From an uncultured Paracoccaceae bacterium (GTDB lineage: Bacteria; Pseudomonadota; Alphaproteobacteria; Rhodobacterales; Rhodobacteraceae), in NCBI GenBank assembly GCA_958439195.1, contig OY288160.1, positions 461,420 through 525,419 of the forward strand: a stretch of 64,000 nt of DNA, in the 5' to 3' direction. This document shows, one piece after another, positions 33,752 to 43,048 of this stretch. The notes beneath the pieces were generated by a model. The model did no database searches. It was given only the letters and a program-made list of their open reading frames with translations, and was not told where the DNA came from. Position 1 is the stretch's first letter. The number at the start of each line of letters is the position of its first letter. The translations under genes were made by a program, and so were the position numbers.

Positions 33752-34675
33752 TCATGCGTCCTTTGCGGGCAAGCCGGGCAAGTCCAGCCCCGCCAGCGTG
33801 GCAATCATGCGCGCGACGGACGCATCATCATCGCGCCCCATTCCTGCAGCGGCGGTCATCACGAACATCTGCAGGGCCATCGACGCGATCGGAGTGGGGA
33901 ATTTCAATCCGCGCCCGATATCCGACACGATCCCGAGATCCTTGGTGAAGATGTCGACTGCGCTTTTGGGCGCGTAATCGCCTTCAAGGATGTGGGGCAC
34001 ACGGTTTTCAAACATCCATGAATTGCCGGCGGATGCGGTGATCACCTCGTAAACCCTCGCGATGTCCAGGTTCATCGCCTTTGCAAAGGTAATCGCTTCG
34101 CAGGCAGCGGCGATATGGACGCCCGCAAGCAATTGATTGACGATCTTGAAGGCGGCCCCTGTGCCCGCATCGGGGCCAAGTTCATAGACCTTGGCGGCGA
34201 TGCAATCCAGAACCGGGCGGGCCCGCAGGAAGGCCGTTGGAGAACCCGATGCCATGACCGTGAGGTCGCCCGCAGCCGCACGGACCGCGCCGCCGCTGAT
34301 GGGAGCGTCGAGATAGCCCAGATCCAACGCCGCCGCACGGGCCGCGAAATCATGCGCCGCGTCGGGCGACATGGTGGCGCAAGACATCAGAACGGCGCCC
34401 TTGGCTGCCGTGGCAGCCGCGCCCTGAGGACCGAACAGCACCGACTCTGTCTGCGTCGCGTTAACCACGACACAGAGGACGACATCGGCATTGTCGGCTG
34501 CTTCGGCCGGACTTGCCGCAGTTTGCCCACCCTTTTCGGCGAGGCTGGACATGGTATCGGGGTTCACGTCGAACCCTGTCACCGAAAAACCGCCGCGCAG
34601 CAGTGATGCGGCCATTCCAAATCCCATGGAACCAAGGCCGATCACGCAAACCTTCAGGGGTGTTGGGGTGGTCAT
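33752..34675 (-). CDS. ltnD: L-threonate 2-dehydrogenase
   Basis: The product is 307 residues with AAAGG upstream of ATG 34675. It is a 3-hydroxyisobutyrate dehydrogenase relative with nucleotide loop VIGLGSMGFGMAASLLRGG, DAPISGGAVRAAAGDLTVMA, catalytic lysine in GAAFKIVNQLLAGVHIAAA and IFTKDLGIVSDIGRGLKFP. This pattern, followed directly by otnI, is that of LtnD, which oxidises L-threonate to 2-oxo-tetronate. It diverges from otnK across a 211-base region. Confidence 0.85.
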   Translation of the reverse strand: MTTPTPLKVCVIGLGSMGFGMAASLLRGGFSVTGFDVNPDTMSSLAEKGGQTAASPAEAADNADVVLCVVVNATQTESVLFGPQGAAATAAKGAVLMSCATMSPDAAHDFAARAAALDLGYLDAPISGGAVRAAAGDLTVMASGSPTAFLRARPVLDCIAAKVYELGPDAGTGAAFKIVNQLLAGVHIAAACEAITFAKAMNLDIARVYEVITASAGNSWMFENRVPHILEGDYAPKSAVDIFTKDLGIVSDIGRGLKFPTPIASMALQMFVMTAAAGMGRDDDASVARMIATLAGLDLPGLPAKDA

Positions 34676-34750
34676 GCGCGTGGCCTTTGCAGTTTGGTGT
34701 GATGGGCAAAGCGCGCAGAAAAAGTGCGTTCACCTTGACTTTCGGCGAGT

Positions 34751-34762
34751 GGTAACGTTCCC
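34751..34762. promoter_or_regulatory. Candidate LacI-type operator between ltnD and otnK
   Basis: GGTAACGTTCCC is, read on the other strand, GGGAACGTTACC. It shares GGGAACGTT with both copies of the tandem operator at 36985-37010, and both are followed by CATAAG-like sequence on one side. TTGACT just upstream (about 34736) could be a -35 element of the otnK promoter. Confidence 0.4.
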
Positions 34763-34886
34763 ATAAGCTGGTTAGCGCAGGATTGGCGTCGAACGCAAGC
34801 CTTTCCTCTGCCGGTTGGCATGGCCCGGACAGGCCGTTCCGGCTGTGTAAAACGGGGGCGTGGATGCCCTATAGAAAGGAACGCCA

Positions 34887-36158
34887 ATGCGGTTGGGCGC
34901 AGTAGCAGATGACATCACCGGTGCGACGGATCTATGCCTCATGCTGTCGCGCGGCGGGCTCAGGACGGTGCAGATCATGGGCCTGCCCAGCGGTCCATTT
35001 CCCGATGCCGATGCGGTGGTGATCGCGCTGAAGTCGCGTTCTATTCCGGCCGAGCGAGCGGTCGAGCAATCGGTGGCAGCGGCACAAGCCTTGCGGGCCG
35101 CAGGGGCGGAGCAGGTCTTGTTCAAGTATTGTTCGACCTTTGACAGCACGGACGACGGAAACATCGGGCCTGTCGCGGAGGCGCTGATGCATGTCATGGG
35201 AGGCGACCTGACGATTGCCTGCCCGTCCTTTCCCGAGGCGGGGCGGACCACCTATCGGGGCCATCTTTTTGTCGGTGACCTGTTGTTGTCCGACAGCCCG
35301 CTCAAGGACCATCCCTTGAACCCGATGCATGATGCAAATCTGGTCCGGGTGCTGGGACGTCAAACCGACCTTCCCATCGGCCTTGTCCCGATCGGCGTGA
35401 TCCGGAAGGGCGCGGCAGCCATTCGCACCCACTTTGCCAAAGAGCGGGCAGACGGCAAGCGCATCCTTATCGTCGACACTCTGGAAAACGAGGATCTGCA
35501 TGTGATCGCGGCGGCTTGCGCGGACATGCCGCTCGTGACTGGTGGCTCTGGCATAGCCATGGGCCTTGCCGCAAACTTTACAGCGTCGGGCAAGGTCGTG
35601 CCCCGGCCCGCCCCGCGCAGCATGGTTGCCCGCGCTGGGCGGTCGGTTGTTCTGGCGGGATCGTGTTCATCGGCGACACGTGGGCAGATCGCAGCGGCCA
35701 AGGCGGCGGGCCTGCCTGCGATGGCGCTTGATGTGTCGGCATTGGCCGAAGGGAGGCAGTCGGTCAAGGATCTGACCGACTGGATCATTGCGCAGCCGGA
35801 GAACAGCATTCCCGTCCTGTATTCCAGTGCGGATCCCGAGGTGCTCGCCTTGGTGCAGGCAAGTTTGGGCCAGCACGAATCCGGCCGCATCGTGGAAAAC
35901 GCCCTGGCCGATGTTGCACAGGGGCTGTTGGCCCACGGGTTTTGCAGATTCATCGTGGCGGGGGGCGAGACTTCCGGTGCAGTCGTGGCTGCGCTCGGGG
36001 TCACGATGTTGGAAATCGGACCGGAAATTGCTGCAGGGGTGCCGTGGACGCGCAGCGTTGGCGGTCCTGATATCGCCCTGGCGTTGAAATCCGGCAATTT
36101 CGGCGGGCCGGATTTTTTCCTGACCGCGTGGTCCCTGCTGGAGCCTGCCAATGTCTGA
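34887..36158 (+). CDS. otnK: 3-oxo-tetronate kinase
   Basis: AAAGGAACGCC precedes ATG 34887; product 423 residues. DUF1537 motifs are VADDITGATDLCLMLSRGG, FKYCSTFDSTDDGNIGPV and CPSFPEAGRTTYRGHLFVG. The C-terminal nucleotide part has VAGGETSGAVVAALGV and ALKSGNFGGPDFF. OtnK phosphorylates 3-oxo-tetronate at O4. The gene overlaps otnC by eight bases, which makes the assignment firm. Confidence 0.9.
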   Translation: MRLGAVADDITGATDLCLMLSRGGLRTVQIMGLPSGPFPDADAVVIALKSRSIPAERAVEQSVAAAQALRAAGAEQVLFKYCSTFDSTDDGNIGPVAEALMHVMGGDLTIACPSFPEAGRTTYRGHLFVGDLLLSDSPLKDHPLNPMHDANLVRVLGRQTDLPIGLVPIGVIRKGAAAIRTHFAKERADGKRILIVDTLENEDLHVIAAACADMPLVTGGSGIAMGLAANFTASGKVVPRPAPRSMVARAGRSVVLAGSCSSATRGQIAAAKAAGLPAMALDVSALAEGRQSVKDLTDWIIAQPENSIPVLYSSADPEVLALVQASLGQHESGRIVENALADVAQGLLAHGFCRFIVAGGETSGAVVAALGVTMLEIGPEIAAGVPWTRSVGGPDIALALKSGNFGGPDFFLTAWSLLEPANV

Positions 36159-36792
36159 CGAAACTAGAGCGCGAGACGAAATATGTCGTGTCGGTGCGTC
36201 CCTTTTCGACCGGGGTCTCACTGCAGGATCAAGCGGCAATATATCGGTGCGGTTGCCAGATGGTGGTTGGCTCATGACACCCACCAATGCCTCGCTTGGT
36301 GCACTGGAGCCGACGCGCCTTTCGCGGTTTGACGCTGATGGGCGGCTGATTTCCGGGGATGCCCCGACCAAAGAGGCGTTCCTGCATTTTTCAATGTATG
36401 GCGAGCGGGCCGATGCGGCGGCTGTCGTGCATCTCCATTCCAGCCATGCAACGGCTGTCAGCATCTTGCGCGATGTGGACCCGAATGATGTGCTGCCGGC
36501 CCTGACCGCCTATTATGTGATGCGGGTCGGGCGGTTGCCTCTGGTGCCCTATTTCGCGCCTGGGGATGCCGACCTTGCCCATGCCGTACGGGCCTTGGCC
36601 AGCCAGCATCATGCCGTGCTTCTGGCCAATCACGGGCCGGTGGTCGCGGGCACGTCGTTGGCCAATGCACAATATGCGACGGAAGAACTGGAAGAAACCG
36701 CAAAGCTGTTCCTGATGCTGCAAAACCATGCCTTGCGGACGCTGACCCCCGAACAGGTGGGTGACCTGCGAAAGCGATTCAATCTCGCCTGA
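36151..36792 (+). CDS. otnC: 3-oxo-tetronate 4-phosphate decarboxylase
   Basis: The product is 213 residues of the class II aldolase/adducin fold. Zinc ligands are in VVHLHSSHATAVS (two histidines) and LLANHGPVVAG, and the substrate loop is GLTAGSSGNISVRLPDGGW. OtnC decarboxylates 3-oxo-tetronate 4-phosphate to DHAP, ending the L-threonate and D-erythronate route. It is translated from a start inside the otnK end. Confidence 0.9.
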   Translation: MSDETRARDEICRVGASLFDRGLTAGSSGNISVRLPDGGWLMTPTNASLGALEPTRLSRFDADGRLISGDAPTKEAFLHFSMYGERADAAAVVHLHSSHATAVSILRDVDPNDVLPALTAYYVMRVGRLPLVPYFAPGDADLAHAVRALASQHHAVLLANHGPVVAGTSLANAQYATEELEETAKLFLMLQNHALRTLTPEQVGDLRKRFNLA

Positions 36793-36984
36793 CCGGGCGG
36801 CTGTTTTTTGAGGTGTCACCCAGCACTGGGAACCTTGGATTGGGGGCCAGTGTTTCGGCCTTTGGTTGGGTAGGAAACCAGCGCTGGCCAGACTTCTGAT
36901 CTTGCAAAGGAATCTTCCGACACGCCAATCGAGGGCGTGTTGTACGAGAAAGATGTTGACGGGTCAGGTTAGATATGCACTTTT

Positions 36985-37010
36985 GGGAACGTTCTCAGGG
37001 AACGTTCTCA
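36985..37010. promoter_or_regulatory. Tandem LacI-type operator upstream of the second sugar ABC operon
   Basis: GGGAACGTTCTCA occurs twice back to back (36985-36997 and 36998-37010), 39 bases before the ATPase start. Each copy is a near-palindrome around a central CG (GRGAACGTTCYC), the usual form of LacI-family sites. The LacI gene at 42002 in the same operon is the obvious binder. Confidence 0.7.
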
Positions 37011-37048
37011 TAAGCGAACCGACCCTGAGTGCATGGGAGGAGACCACA

Positions 37049-38602
37049 ATGTTAGGTGCGAGGCACGACGCTGCGCGAGCAGTCGGCGAAGCGCATTCTG
37101 TCGCCCTTTTGGCCGAAGGCCTGCGTAAGGCCTATGGCGCGACGGTGGCGCTGGAGCATGCCGACATTTCGCTTGCTGCGGGCAAAGTCCATGCTCTTCT
37201 GGGCGAAAATGGCGCGGGGAAGTCGACGCTTGTTCGTATCCTGACAGGGGCGGTTCGCCCGGATGCGGGAACCCTTGAACTGAACGGCTCTTACTATGCG
37301 CCACAGACCTTGATCGAGGCGCGAAGCTATGGCGTGGCGACAGCCTTTCAGGAACTGAGCCTGGTTCCGAACCTGACGGTGGCGCAAAATCTGCTGCTGC
37401 CCGATATGCCCCGAGGGCCGCTCGGGCTGGTCTCATTCCGGCGTGTTTTGGAGATGGGCAGCGACATCCTTGCCCGCCACGGCCTGCAGCGGATTGATCC
37501 TGCGACGCAGGTCGCGCTTTTGCCTTTGGCCGAACGGCAACGGATCGAGATTGTTCGCGCGATGGAAAACGCCTCATCGCTGTTGATTCTGGATGAACCC
37601 ACTGCAGCCTTGGCGGAAACCGACTGGCTGTTTGACCGCATCAGGATGATGACGGCACGGAATGTTGCGGTGCTTTATATTTCGCACCGATTGGCCGAGG
37701 TGCGCGAAATTTGTTCTGACGCCACGGTTCTGCGAAACGGACGGTCTATCGCATCTGTCGGGCTGGCGGAAGCATCGGATGACGATATCTTTGAAATGAT
37801 GGTGGGGCGCCGGGTGGACCACACGGCCCGCAATCGTGCGGCCTCGCGTCTAAGCGATGCGGCGCCGCGCCTTTCGGTCAAGGGGCTGAGCGGGCACGGG
37901 CTGAAGGATATTTCATTCGAGCTGCGCCCCGGCGAAGTTCTGGGTATCGCGGCCTTGGAAGGGCAGGGGCAGCGTGGCCTGTTCCGGATGCTTGCAGGGC
38001 TGACCGTGCCAGAGCGCGGTGCCGTGCAGATTGACGGACTCCCCACCACCCTGAGCAGCCCGCGTCAGGCATTGCGGGCAGCGAGCGGCATCGCCTACCT
38101 GCCAGAGGAACGCAAGACGGAAGGTATCCTTGCCGGTCTCACCGCCGCAACGAATGTGGTGCTGCCCGTTCTACCTGGCGCGGCCTATGCCGCGATGATC
38201 ACTCCGCAGGCCGAGCTGCGCGCGGCTGGACCGTCGGCGACCAAAGTCGACATGAGCCCGCGCTATCTTGATTTTGCGATCGGTGATCTTTCCGGCGGCA
38301 ATCAGCAAAAGGCCCTTGTCGCCCGCACCTTGGCGACCGGGGCAAAGACACTGTTGCTGTTCGACCCGACACGTGGCGTCGATGTCGGGACCAAGCAGTC
38401 CATCTATGCCGCCATTCGCGCCTTTGCCGAACAGGGGGGATCGGTGATCTTTTATTCCTCGGAATTGCCCGAGGTGGTTCAACTCGCAGATCGCTGCCTT
38501 GCGCTTTATGACGGGCGGGTTTTCCAGGCCTTTGAGGGTGACGCCATTGCCGAACAGGCGTTGGTTGCGGCCATTCATGGCCATGCCGGGGGTCATCACT
38601 GA
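37049..38602 (+). CDS. Ribose-type ABC transporter ATPase (second system)
   Basis: ATG 37049 has GGGAGGAG upstream; product 517 residues, standard for tandem RbsA-type ATPases. The first half has Walker A GENGAGKST and LPLAERQRIEIVRAMENASS. The second half has the degenerate nucleotide loop EGQGQRGL plus DLSGGNQQKALVARTLATG and FDPTRGVDVGTKQS. It lacks the C-terminal extension of the other ATPase (27541). It is the first gene of the LacI-controlled operon. Confidence 0.9.
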   Translation: MLGARHDAARAVGEAHSVALLAEGLRKAYGATVALEHADISLAAGKVHALLGENGAGKSTLVRILTGAVRPDAGTLELNGSYYAPQTLIEARSYGVATAFQELSLVPNLTVAQNLLLPDMPRGPLGLVSFRRVLEMGSDILARHGLQRIDPATQVALLPLAERQRIEIVRAMENASSLLILDEPTAALAETDWLFDRIRMMTARNVAVLYISHRLAEVREICSDATVLRNGRSIASVGLAEASDDDIFEMMVGRRVDHTARNRAASRLSDAAPRLSVKGLSGHGLKDISFELRPGEVLGIAALEGQGQRGLFRMLAGLTVPERGAVQIDGLPTTLSSPRQALRAASGIAYLPEERKTEGILAGLTAATNVVLPVLPGAAYAAMITPQAELRAAGPSATKVDMSPRYLDFAIGDLSGGNQQKALVARTLATGAKTLLLFDPTRGVDVGTKQSIYAAIRAFAEQGGSVIFYSSELPEVVQLADRCLALYDGRVFQAFEGDAIAEQALVAAIHGHAGGHH

Positions 38603-39591
38603 TGGCGTTGGCCCAGTTCGAAGTTCAAACCGTGCCGGCGTGGAAAACCCTGTTGATCAAGTCAACGCGCGGTGCTGCCCTGATCGTCGGGATTTATCTG
38701 ATCCTCTATGCCTTCTACGCCTATCAGCAACCAAGGGCCCTATCGGCGTCGTCATTTGCGTCGCTGATGAACAACACGGCCCCGCTTGCCTTGGCTGCGG
38801 CGGGGCAGGCGCTTGTCGTGATCAGTCGCGGCTTTGATCTTTCGGTCGCAGGGGTGATTTCCATCTGCAACGTGACGCTTGCCGTCTATCCGTTGGAGGG
38901 ACCGGGCGGTGCCCTTATGTCGGCTTTGCTGTGCATGGCTATTGGGCTGACCGTCGGCGCCGTGAATGGCGTACTGGTGGCAGTGCTGCGGCTGCAATCC
39001 ATTGCCGCGACGCTGGCGACGATGATCATCTGTCAGGGGATTGCCCTTGTCATTCTGAAAGCACCCGGCGGATCCGTGGCGAACTGGATCGCGGATGAGA
39101 TGACTGGCCGTCTGGCAGGCGTGATCCCGGTGTCGGGCCTGGTGGTCGCGCTTGTGATCGGGACTTGGCTTTTGCTTCGGCGCAGCAATTTCGGCCTGTC
39201 GCTGTATGCGATCGGGGCGGATGAGCATTCTGCTGCGCTATCCGGGATCAACACCCGGCGTGTGCGGTTCCTGACCTTTGTCATAGCGGGGGCAATCTAT
39301 GGGCTGGCCGGGTTCATGTTGAGCGCGCAGACCGCGACCGGCAACCCAACTGCGGGCACGCCACTTCTGATGCTGTCCTTCGCGGCGGTGGCCTTGGGGG
39401 GCACCTCACTTTCTGGTGGGAAGGGTGGGTTGTTTGCCGCAGTGATGGGGGCCGCGGTGTTGATGCTTTTGCAGAAGGTGCTGTTCTCGTTCGGGATTTC
39501 GTCATTTTACACTGGCATGTTTCAGGGCGTCGCGTTGATTTGCGCCGTGGTGTTCAGCGGCCTTCTCACGCGGTTGGGAGAGGTGAAATGA
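38602..39591 (+). CDS. Ribose-type ABC transporter permease 1 (second system)
   Basis: The product is 329 residues, overlapping the ATPase stop by one base. Multiple hydrophobic helices and RbsC motifs are present: AAGQALVVISRGFDLSVAG, YAIGADEHSAALSGI and AAVALGGTSLSGGKGG. It pairs with a second, different permease encoded next, so the channel is likely a heterodimer. Confidence 0.9.
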   Translation: MALAQFEVQTVPAWKTLLIKSTRGAALIVGIYLILYAFYAYQQPRALSASSFASLMNNTAPLALAAAGQALVVISRGFDLSVAGVISICNVTLAVYPLEGPGGALMSALLCMAIGLTVGAVNGVLVAVLRLQSIAATLATMIICQGIALVILKAPGGSVANWIADEMTGRLAGVIPVSGLVVALVIGTWLLLRRSNFGLSLYAIGADEHSAALSGINTRRVRFLTFVIAGAIYGLAGFMLSAQTATGNPTAGTPLLMLSFAAVALGGTSLSGGKGGLFAAVMGAAVLMLLQKVLFSFGISSFYTGMFQGVALICAVVFSGLLTRLGEVK

Positions 39592-40601
39592 CGCAAACCC
39601 CTGAACCGACACCCTTTACCCAAGCAGGTGACACCAGGACCAGCGCGAAGATAAGCCGCGATACGATCAGTGCGGTATCAGTCGCCGTGCTGTGCGTGCT
39701 GCTGCTTTTGAGCGCGCGTCTGGTCAGTCCGGCGCTGGGATCTTGGACACAGGTGGAAACCGTTCTTGTGCTGGGCTTCTTTCTGGTCGTCCTGTCTTAC
39801 GGTCAGGGCCTGGTGATTCTGTCCGGTGGGCTGGATCTTTCGCTGCCCGCCACGATCACGCTTGGCGGCATTCTGGCGACAAGCTGGGTGGGCGCGAATG
39901 ACCCGAATGCCTGGTATTTGCTGCCGGTGGTTCTGATGATCTGTGGACTTGTCGGTCTGATGTCCGGGATCGGTGTGGTCTGGTTGAAAGTGCCGCCGTT
40001 CATCATGACGATGGCCATGTCGATCATCGTCGCCTCGGCCCTGCTGGGATACACCAACGGCACACCGCGCGGGGCAGCGCCTACGGCAGCGGTCGCATTG
40101 ATGAAAACCGAACTGCTGGGTCTGCCGACGCCGGTGATCGTGCTGGTGGCCTTTGTCGCCATGGGCTGGCTGTTTCAAAGCCGGTCGATTTATGGCCGAT
40201 ACCTTTACGCCATTGGAACCAATCTGGACGCGGCCCGCATTGCAGGGGTGCCGGTCACCATGATGCAGATCCTGCCCTATGTCATCAGCGCCATGTGCGC
40301 CGGTTTCGTGGGCATTGCGCTGGTGGGCTATTCGAGCGGCGCCACTCTTCGCATGGGGGATGACTACCTTTTGCCATCCATCGCGGCAGTGGTGATTGGC
40401 GGGTCGTCCATTCTGGGTGGGCGCGGCACCAACCTTGGCACCGTTGGCGGCGCGATTCTGCTGACAACACTGGGCACGATCATTTCGGCTCTTGGCATGG
40501 AGTTTGGCCTTCGGACGGTCATCGAAGGTTCGATCGTACTCTTCGCACTTCTTCTGCTGCGCGAAGAGCTTTTTCAAAAACTGCGCAATCTTTGGCGCTG
40601 A
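39588..40601 (+). CDS. Ribose-type ABC transporter permease 2 (second system)
   Basis: ATG 39588 overlaps the preceding stop (ATGA); product 337 residues. Motifs are SYGQGLVILSGGLDLSLPAT, YAIGTNLDAARIAGV and AAVVIGGSSILGGRGTNLG. The N-terminal 25 residues are polar and precede the first helix. The glutamine/serine-rich start distinguishes it from permease 1. Confidence 0.9.
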   Translation: MTQTPEPTPFTQAGDTRTSAKISRDTISAVSVAVLCVLLLLSARLVSPALGSWTQVETVLVLGFFLVVLSYGQGLVILSGGLDLSLPATITLGGILATSWVGANDPNAWYLLPVVLMICGLVGLMSGIGVVWLKVPPFIMTMAMSIIVASALLGYTNGTPRGAAPTAAVALMKTELLGLPTPVIVLVAFVAMGWLFQSRSIYGRYLYAIGTNLDAARIAGVPVTMMQILPYVISAMCAGFVGIALVGYSSGATLRMGDDYLLPSIAAVVIGGSSILGGRGTNLGTVGGAILLTTLGTIISALGMEFGLRTVIEGSIVLFALLLLREELFQKLRNLWR

Positions 40602-40643
40602 CCAGAACGACACAAGACGATCATCACGGAGGAGGAGACCACG

Positions 40644-41864
40644 ATGAACATCAACCGCATGAAGACATCAGTCGCGACCGCAGCCCTTGCTGCGGCAAGC
40701 CTGACCTGGGCCGCGCAGGCGCAGGCGCAGGATGGCGAAAAGTTCAAAATCTATCTGAGCCTCAGCTATTCCGGCAACGCATGGCAGTCCGAGGCTGCGA
40801 ATATCGTCAAGGCGCTGGCTGCGACCCCGCCCTATGACACGCAGGTCGAACTGATCGAGAACATCTCGGGCACTGACCCACAGGCGCAGATCGCGGCCTA
40901 TGAGAGCATGATCGACGATGGGGCTGATGCGATCATCAGCTTTCCGATTTCGTCCACCGCGCTGAACCGCACCATCCGTCGCGGGTGCGATGAGGGTGTG
41001 CTGTTCTTCATGTATGACGGCACAGTGACCGAAGATTGCGCCTATAACGTCAGCTTCCTGTCGGCGGGTTTCGGCGAGAATACGGCGCAGGCGCTGGTGA
41101 ATGAACTGGGTGGCAAGGGCAAGATCTTCCTGTCGCGCGGCGTTCCCGGCAACTCGGTCGATCAGCGGCATACGGATGGCGCGATGAGCGTGTTCAGCAA
41201 GTATCCGGGCATCGAGATCGTGGCAGAATACTATTCCTTCTGGGATGACCGGACGACCCAGCAGGAAACCGCAAAGGCGCTGGCCGCCCATCCGCAGGTT
41301 GATGGTGTCTGGGCCCAGGCTGGGGAATATGGTGTCATTCAGGCGCTTCTGGATGCGGGCCGCCCTCTGGTGCCGATGACGGGCGAGAACTCGGCCGGCT
41401 TCCGCCGTGCGCTTGCCGATCCGGAAATGCAGGCCAAGGGTCTGCGGGGGGTGTCTTCGGGATCGGGTCCGGCACAGTCGGGCTATGCGTTCAAACTGGC
41501 GATGGAAATCTTGACCGGTCAGCGCGAACTTGAACCGCAGAACATCGAATACCCGCTGCCCTGGGTGCCTGCGGCCGAGGTGAAGATCTGTGAAGGCGAC
41601 AGCTATACCGACGGGTGCAACGTGTTCCCCGAAAGCAAGGTGCCGTCTTCTTTCGTGAGTGAGGTGCTGAACCCTGTGCTGCTGCCCGAAATCAACGTCG
41701 AGTCCGCGTTGAACGGGACGCCGGTTCCGGGTGCCACGATCCAGCCGCTGCCTGCAGATGTGGTGGTGACCGCCAATAACGAGCCGGGCATCAACTGCGA
41801 CCCGTGCGAGGCAGCACCGGATCTGTACAAGCTGACCAAGGTTGAAGCGACGGTTCAGCCGTAA
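40644..41864 (+). CDS. Sugar ABC transporter periplasmic binding protein (second system)
   Basis: GGAGGAGACCACG precedes ATG 40644; product 406 residues, larger than RbsB. The signal peptide ends at AQAQAQ. The body shows DDGADAIISFPISSTALNRT, FLSRGVPGNSVDQRHTDGAM and VWAQAGEYGVIQALLDAG. The C-terminal region has four cysteines (KICEGDSYTDGCN, INCDPCEAAPD) that could form disulfides in the periplasm. A strong terminator follows, so this gene ends the transporter transcript at least in part. Confidence 0.88.
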   Translation: MNINRMKTSVATAALAAASLTWAAQAQAQDGEKFKIYLSLSYSGNAWQSEAANIVKALAATPPYDTQVELIENISGTDPQAQIAAYESMIDDGADAIISFPISSTALNRTIRRGCDEGVLFFMYDGTVTEDCAYNVSFLSAGFGENTAQALVNELGGKGKIFLSRGVPGNSVDQRHTDGAMSVFSKYPGIEIVAEYYSFWDDRTTQQETAKALAAHPQVDGVWAQAGEYGVIQALLDAGRPLVPMTGENSAGFRRALADPEMQAKGLRGVSSGSGPAQSGYAFKLAMEILTGQRELEPQNIEYPLPWVPAAEVKICEGDSYTDGCNVFPESKVPSSFVSEVLNPVLLPEINVESALNGTPVPGATIQPLPADVVVTANNEPGINCDPCEAAPDLYKLTKVEATVQP

Positions 41865-41875
41865 CCCACCAAACA

Positions 41876-41912
41876 GGGCTGCCCGGCTGTCAGATTGACA
41901 GTCGGGCAGCCC
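41876..41912 (+). terminator. Strong hairpin terminator after the binding-protein gene
   Basis: GGGCTGCCCGGCTGTCA pairs with TGACAGTCGGGCAGCCC (16 of 17 bases, one G-T) around GAT. It lies 11 bases after the binding-protein stop. The run after it is CTTCG with only a weak T-tract, so read-through into lacI is possible. Confidence 0.75.
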
Positions 41913-42001
41913 CTTCGCCGCGCATGGATTGTGATGGACAGCCGTTGTGCAAAATCGCGGATATGAGGATGGAGCCTCTTATTCCGTTGGAGTACGCCAA
42001 G

Positions 42002-43048
42002 ATGGATCAGATCAAGCCGGGTTCAAGAAATCGCGTCACGGTCAAGGACCTTGCGCGTGATCTGGGAATGTCCGTTTCCACCGTGTCGCGTGCATTCTAC
42101 CCCGATGCGGTAATCGCGGTTGAGACGCGCAAGGTGGTGTTGGACCATGCAGCAAAGATCGGTTATCGGCCCAATCCTTTTGCCCAAAGTCTGATCACAA
42201 AGAAAACCAAGATTGCCGGGATGGTGGTTTCCGGCCTTACCAACCCGTTCTATCCCGAGGTCATGACCCGGCTGACAGCCCTGTTGCAGCAGGCCGGGGT
42301 CAATCTGATGTTGGCGGCCGCCGAAGAGCCCGAAAAGATCGACGAGGCAGTCGAACTGCTGCTGACCTATCAGCCCGATCTGATGATCGTATTGGCAACC
42401 AATCTGGACTCGCGCGCGCGCGAGAAATGCGAAGCGGCGGGGGCGCCTGTCATCTTTTTCAACCGTCTGTCAGCCGACGGCCTTGGCTATGGCGTTTCTT
42501 GTGACAACGTCGAAGGCGGACGAATCGCTGCGGATCATCTGATCGACCTTGGGCATCGGGAATTGGCTTATGTTTCCGCATTCCCTGGCGCATCCACCAA
42601 TGTGGAACGGCAACGCGGGTTTTGCGACCGCGCCGTGGAGCGGGGACTTGCTCCGCCGCAAGTGATAGATGCGGGCATCTTTTCCTATGAAGCAGGCTAT
42701 GCCGTAGGACTGCGTCTGAACGATCTACCACGCCGCCCAGAGGGCGTATTGTGCGCCAATGATATTGTCGCGATCGGTTTCATCGAAGCCTTGCAGGAAG
42801 GGCTTGGGATCCACGTTCCCAAAGATGTTTCGGTGATCGGCTATGACGACATCGCCATGGCAGGGTGGCCGTCGCACCGGTTGACCACTGTCGCCCAACC
42901 TTTGGACGAGATGATGGCCGCGACGGTGCTCTTGGCGCGTGAACTTGCCGCCGAGCGACAGATACCGCAACGGATCCTTCGCATTCCGCCAGGTCCGCTG
43001 GTTGAACGAAGTACCGTGCAGGATCGCCGAAAAGGAGAGGGGAAATGA
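42002..43048 (+). CDS. LacI-family transcriptional regulator
   Basis: From ATG 42002 the product is 348 residues; earlier in-frame starts at 41924 and 41963 exist. The helix-turn-helix VTVKDLARDLGMSVSTVSRA is typical, followed by GYRPNPFAQSLITKKT hinge helix and a periplasmic-binding-like ligand domain (GMVVSGLTNPFYPEVMTRL, SVIGYDDIAMAGWPSHRLTT). The tandem operator at 36985-37010, and perhaps the site at 34751, are its likely targets. It overlaps the next gene by four bases, tying it to the catabolic genes. Confidence 0.9.
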   Translation: MDQIKPGSRNRVTVKDLARDLGMSVSTVSRAFYPDAVIAVETRKVVLDHAAKIGYRPNPFAQSLITKKTKIAGMVVSGLTNPFYPEVMTRLTALLQQAGVNLMLAAAEEPEKIDEAVELLLTYQPDLMIVLATNLDSRAREKCEAAGAPVIFFNRLSADGLGYGVSCDNVEGGRIAADHLIDLGHRELAYVSAFPGASTNVERQRGFCDRAVERGLAPPQVIDAGIFSYEAGYAVGLRLNDLPRRPEGVLCANDIVAIGFIEALQEGLGIHVPKDVSVIGYDDIAMAGWPSHRLTTVAQPLDEMMAATVLLARELAAERQIPQRILRIPPGPLVERSTVQDRRKGEGK

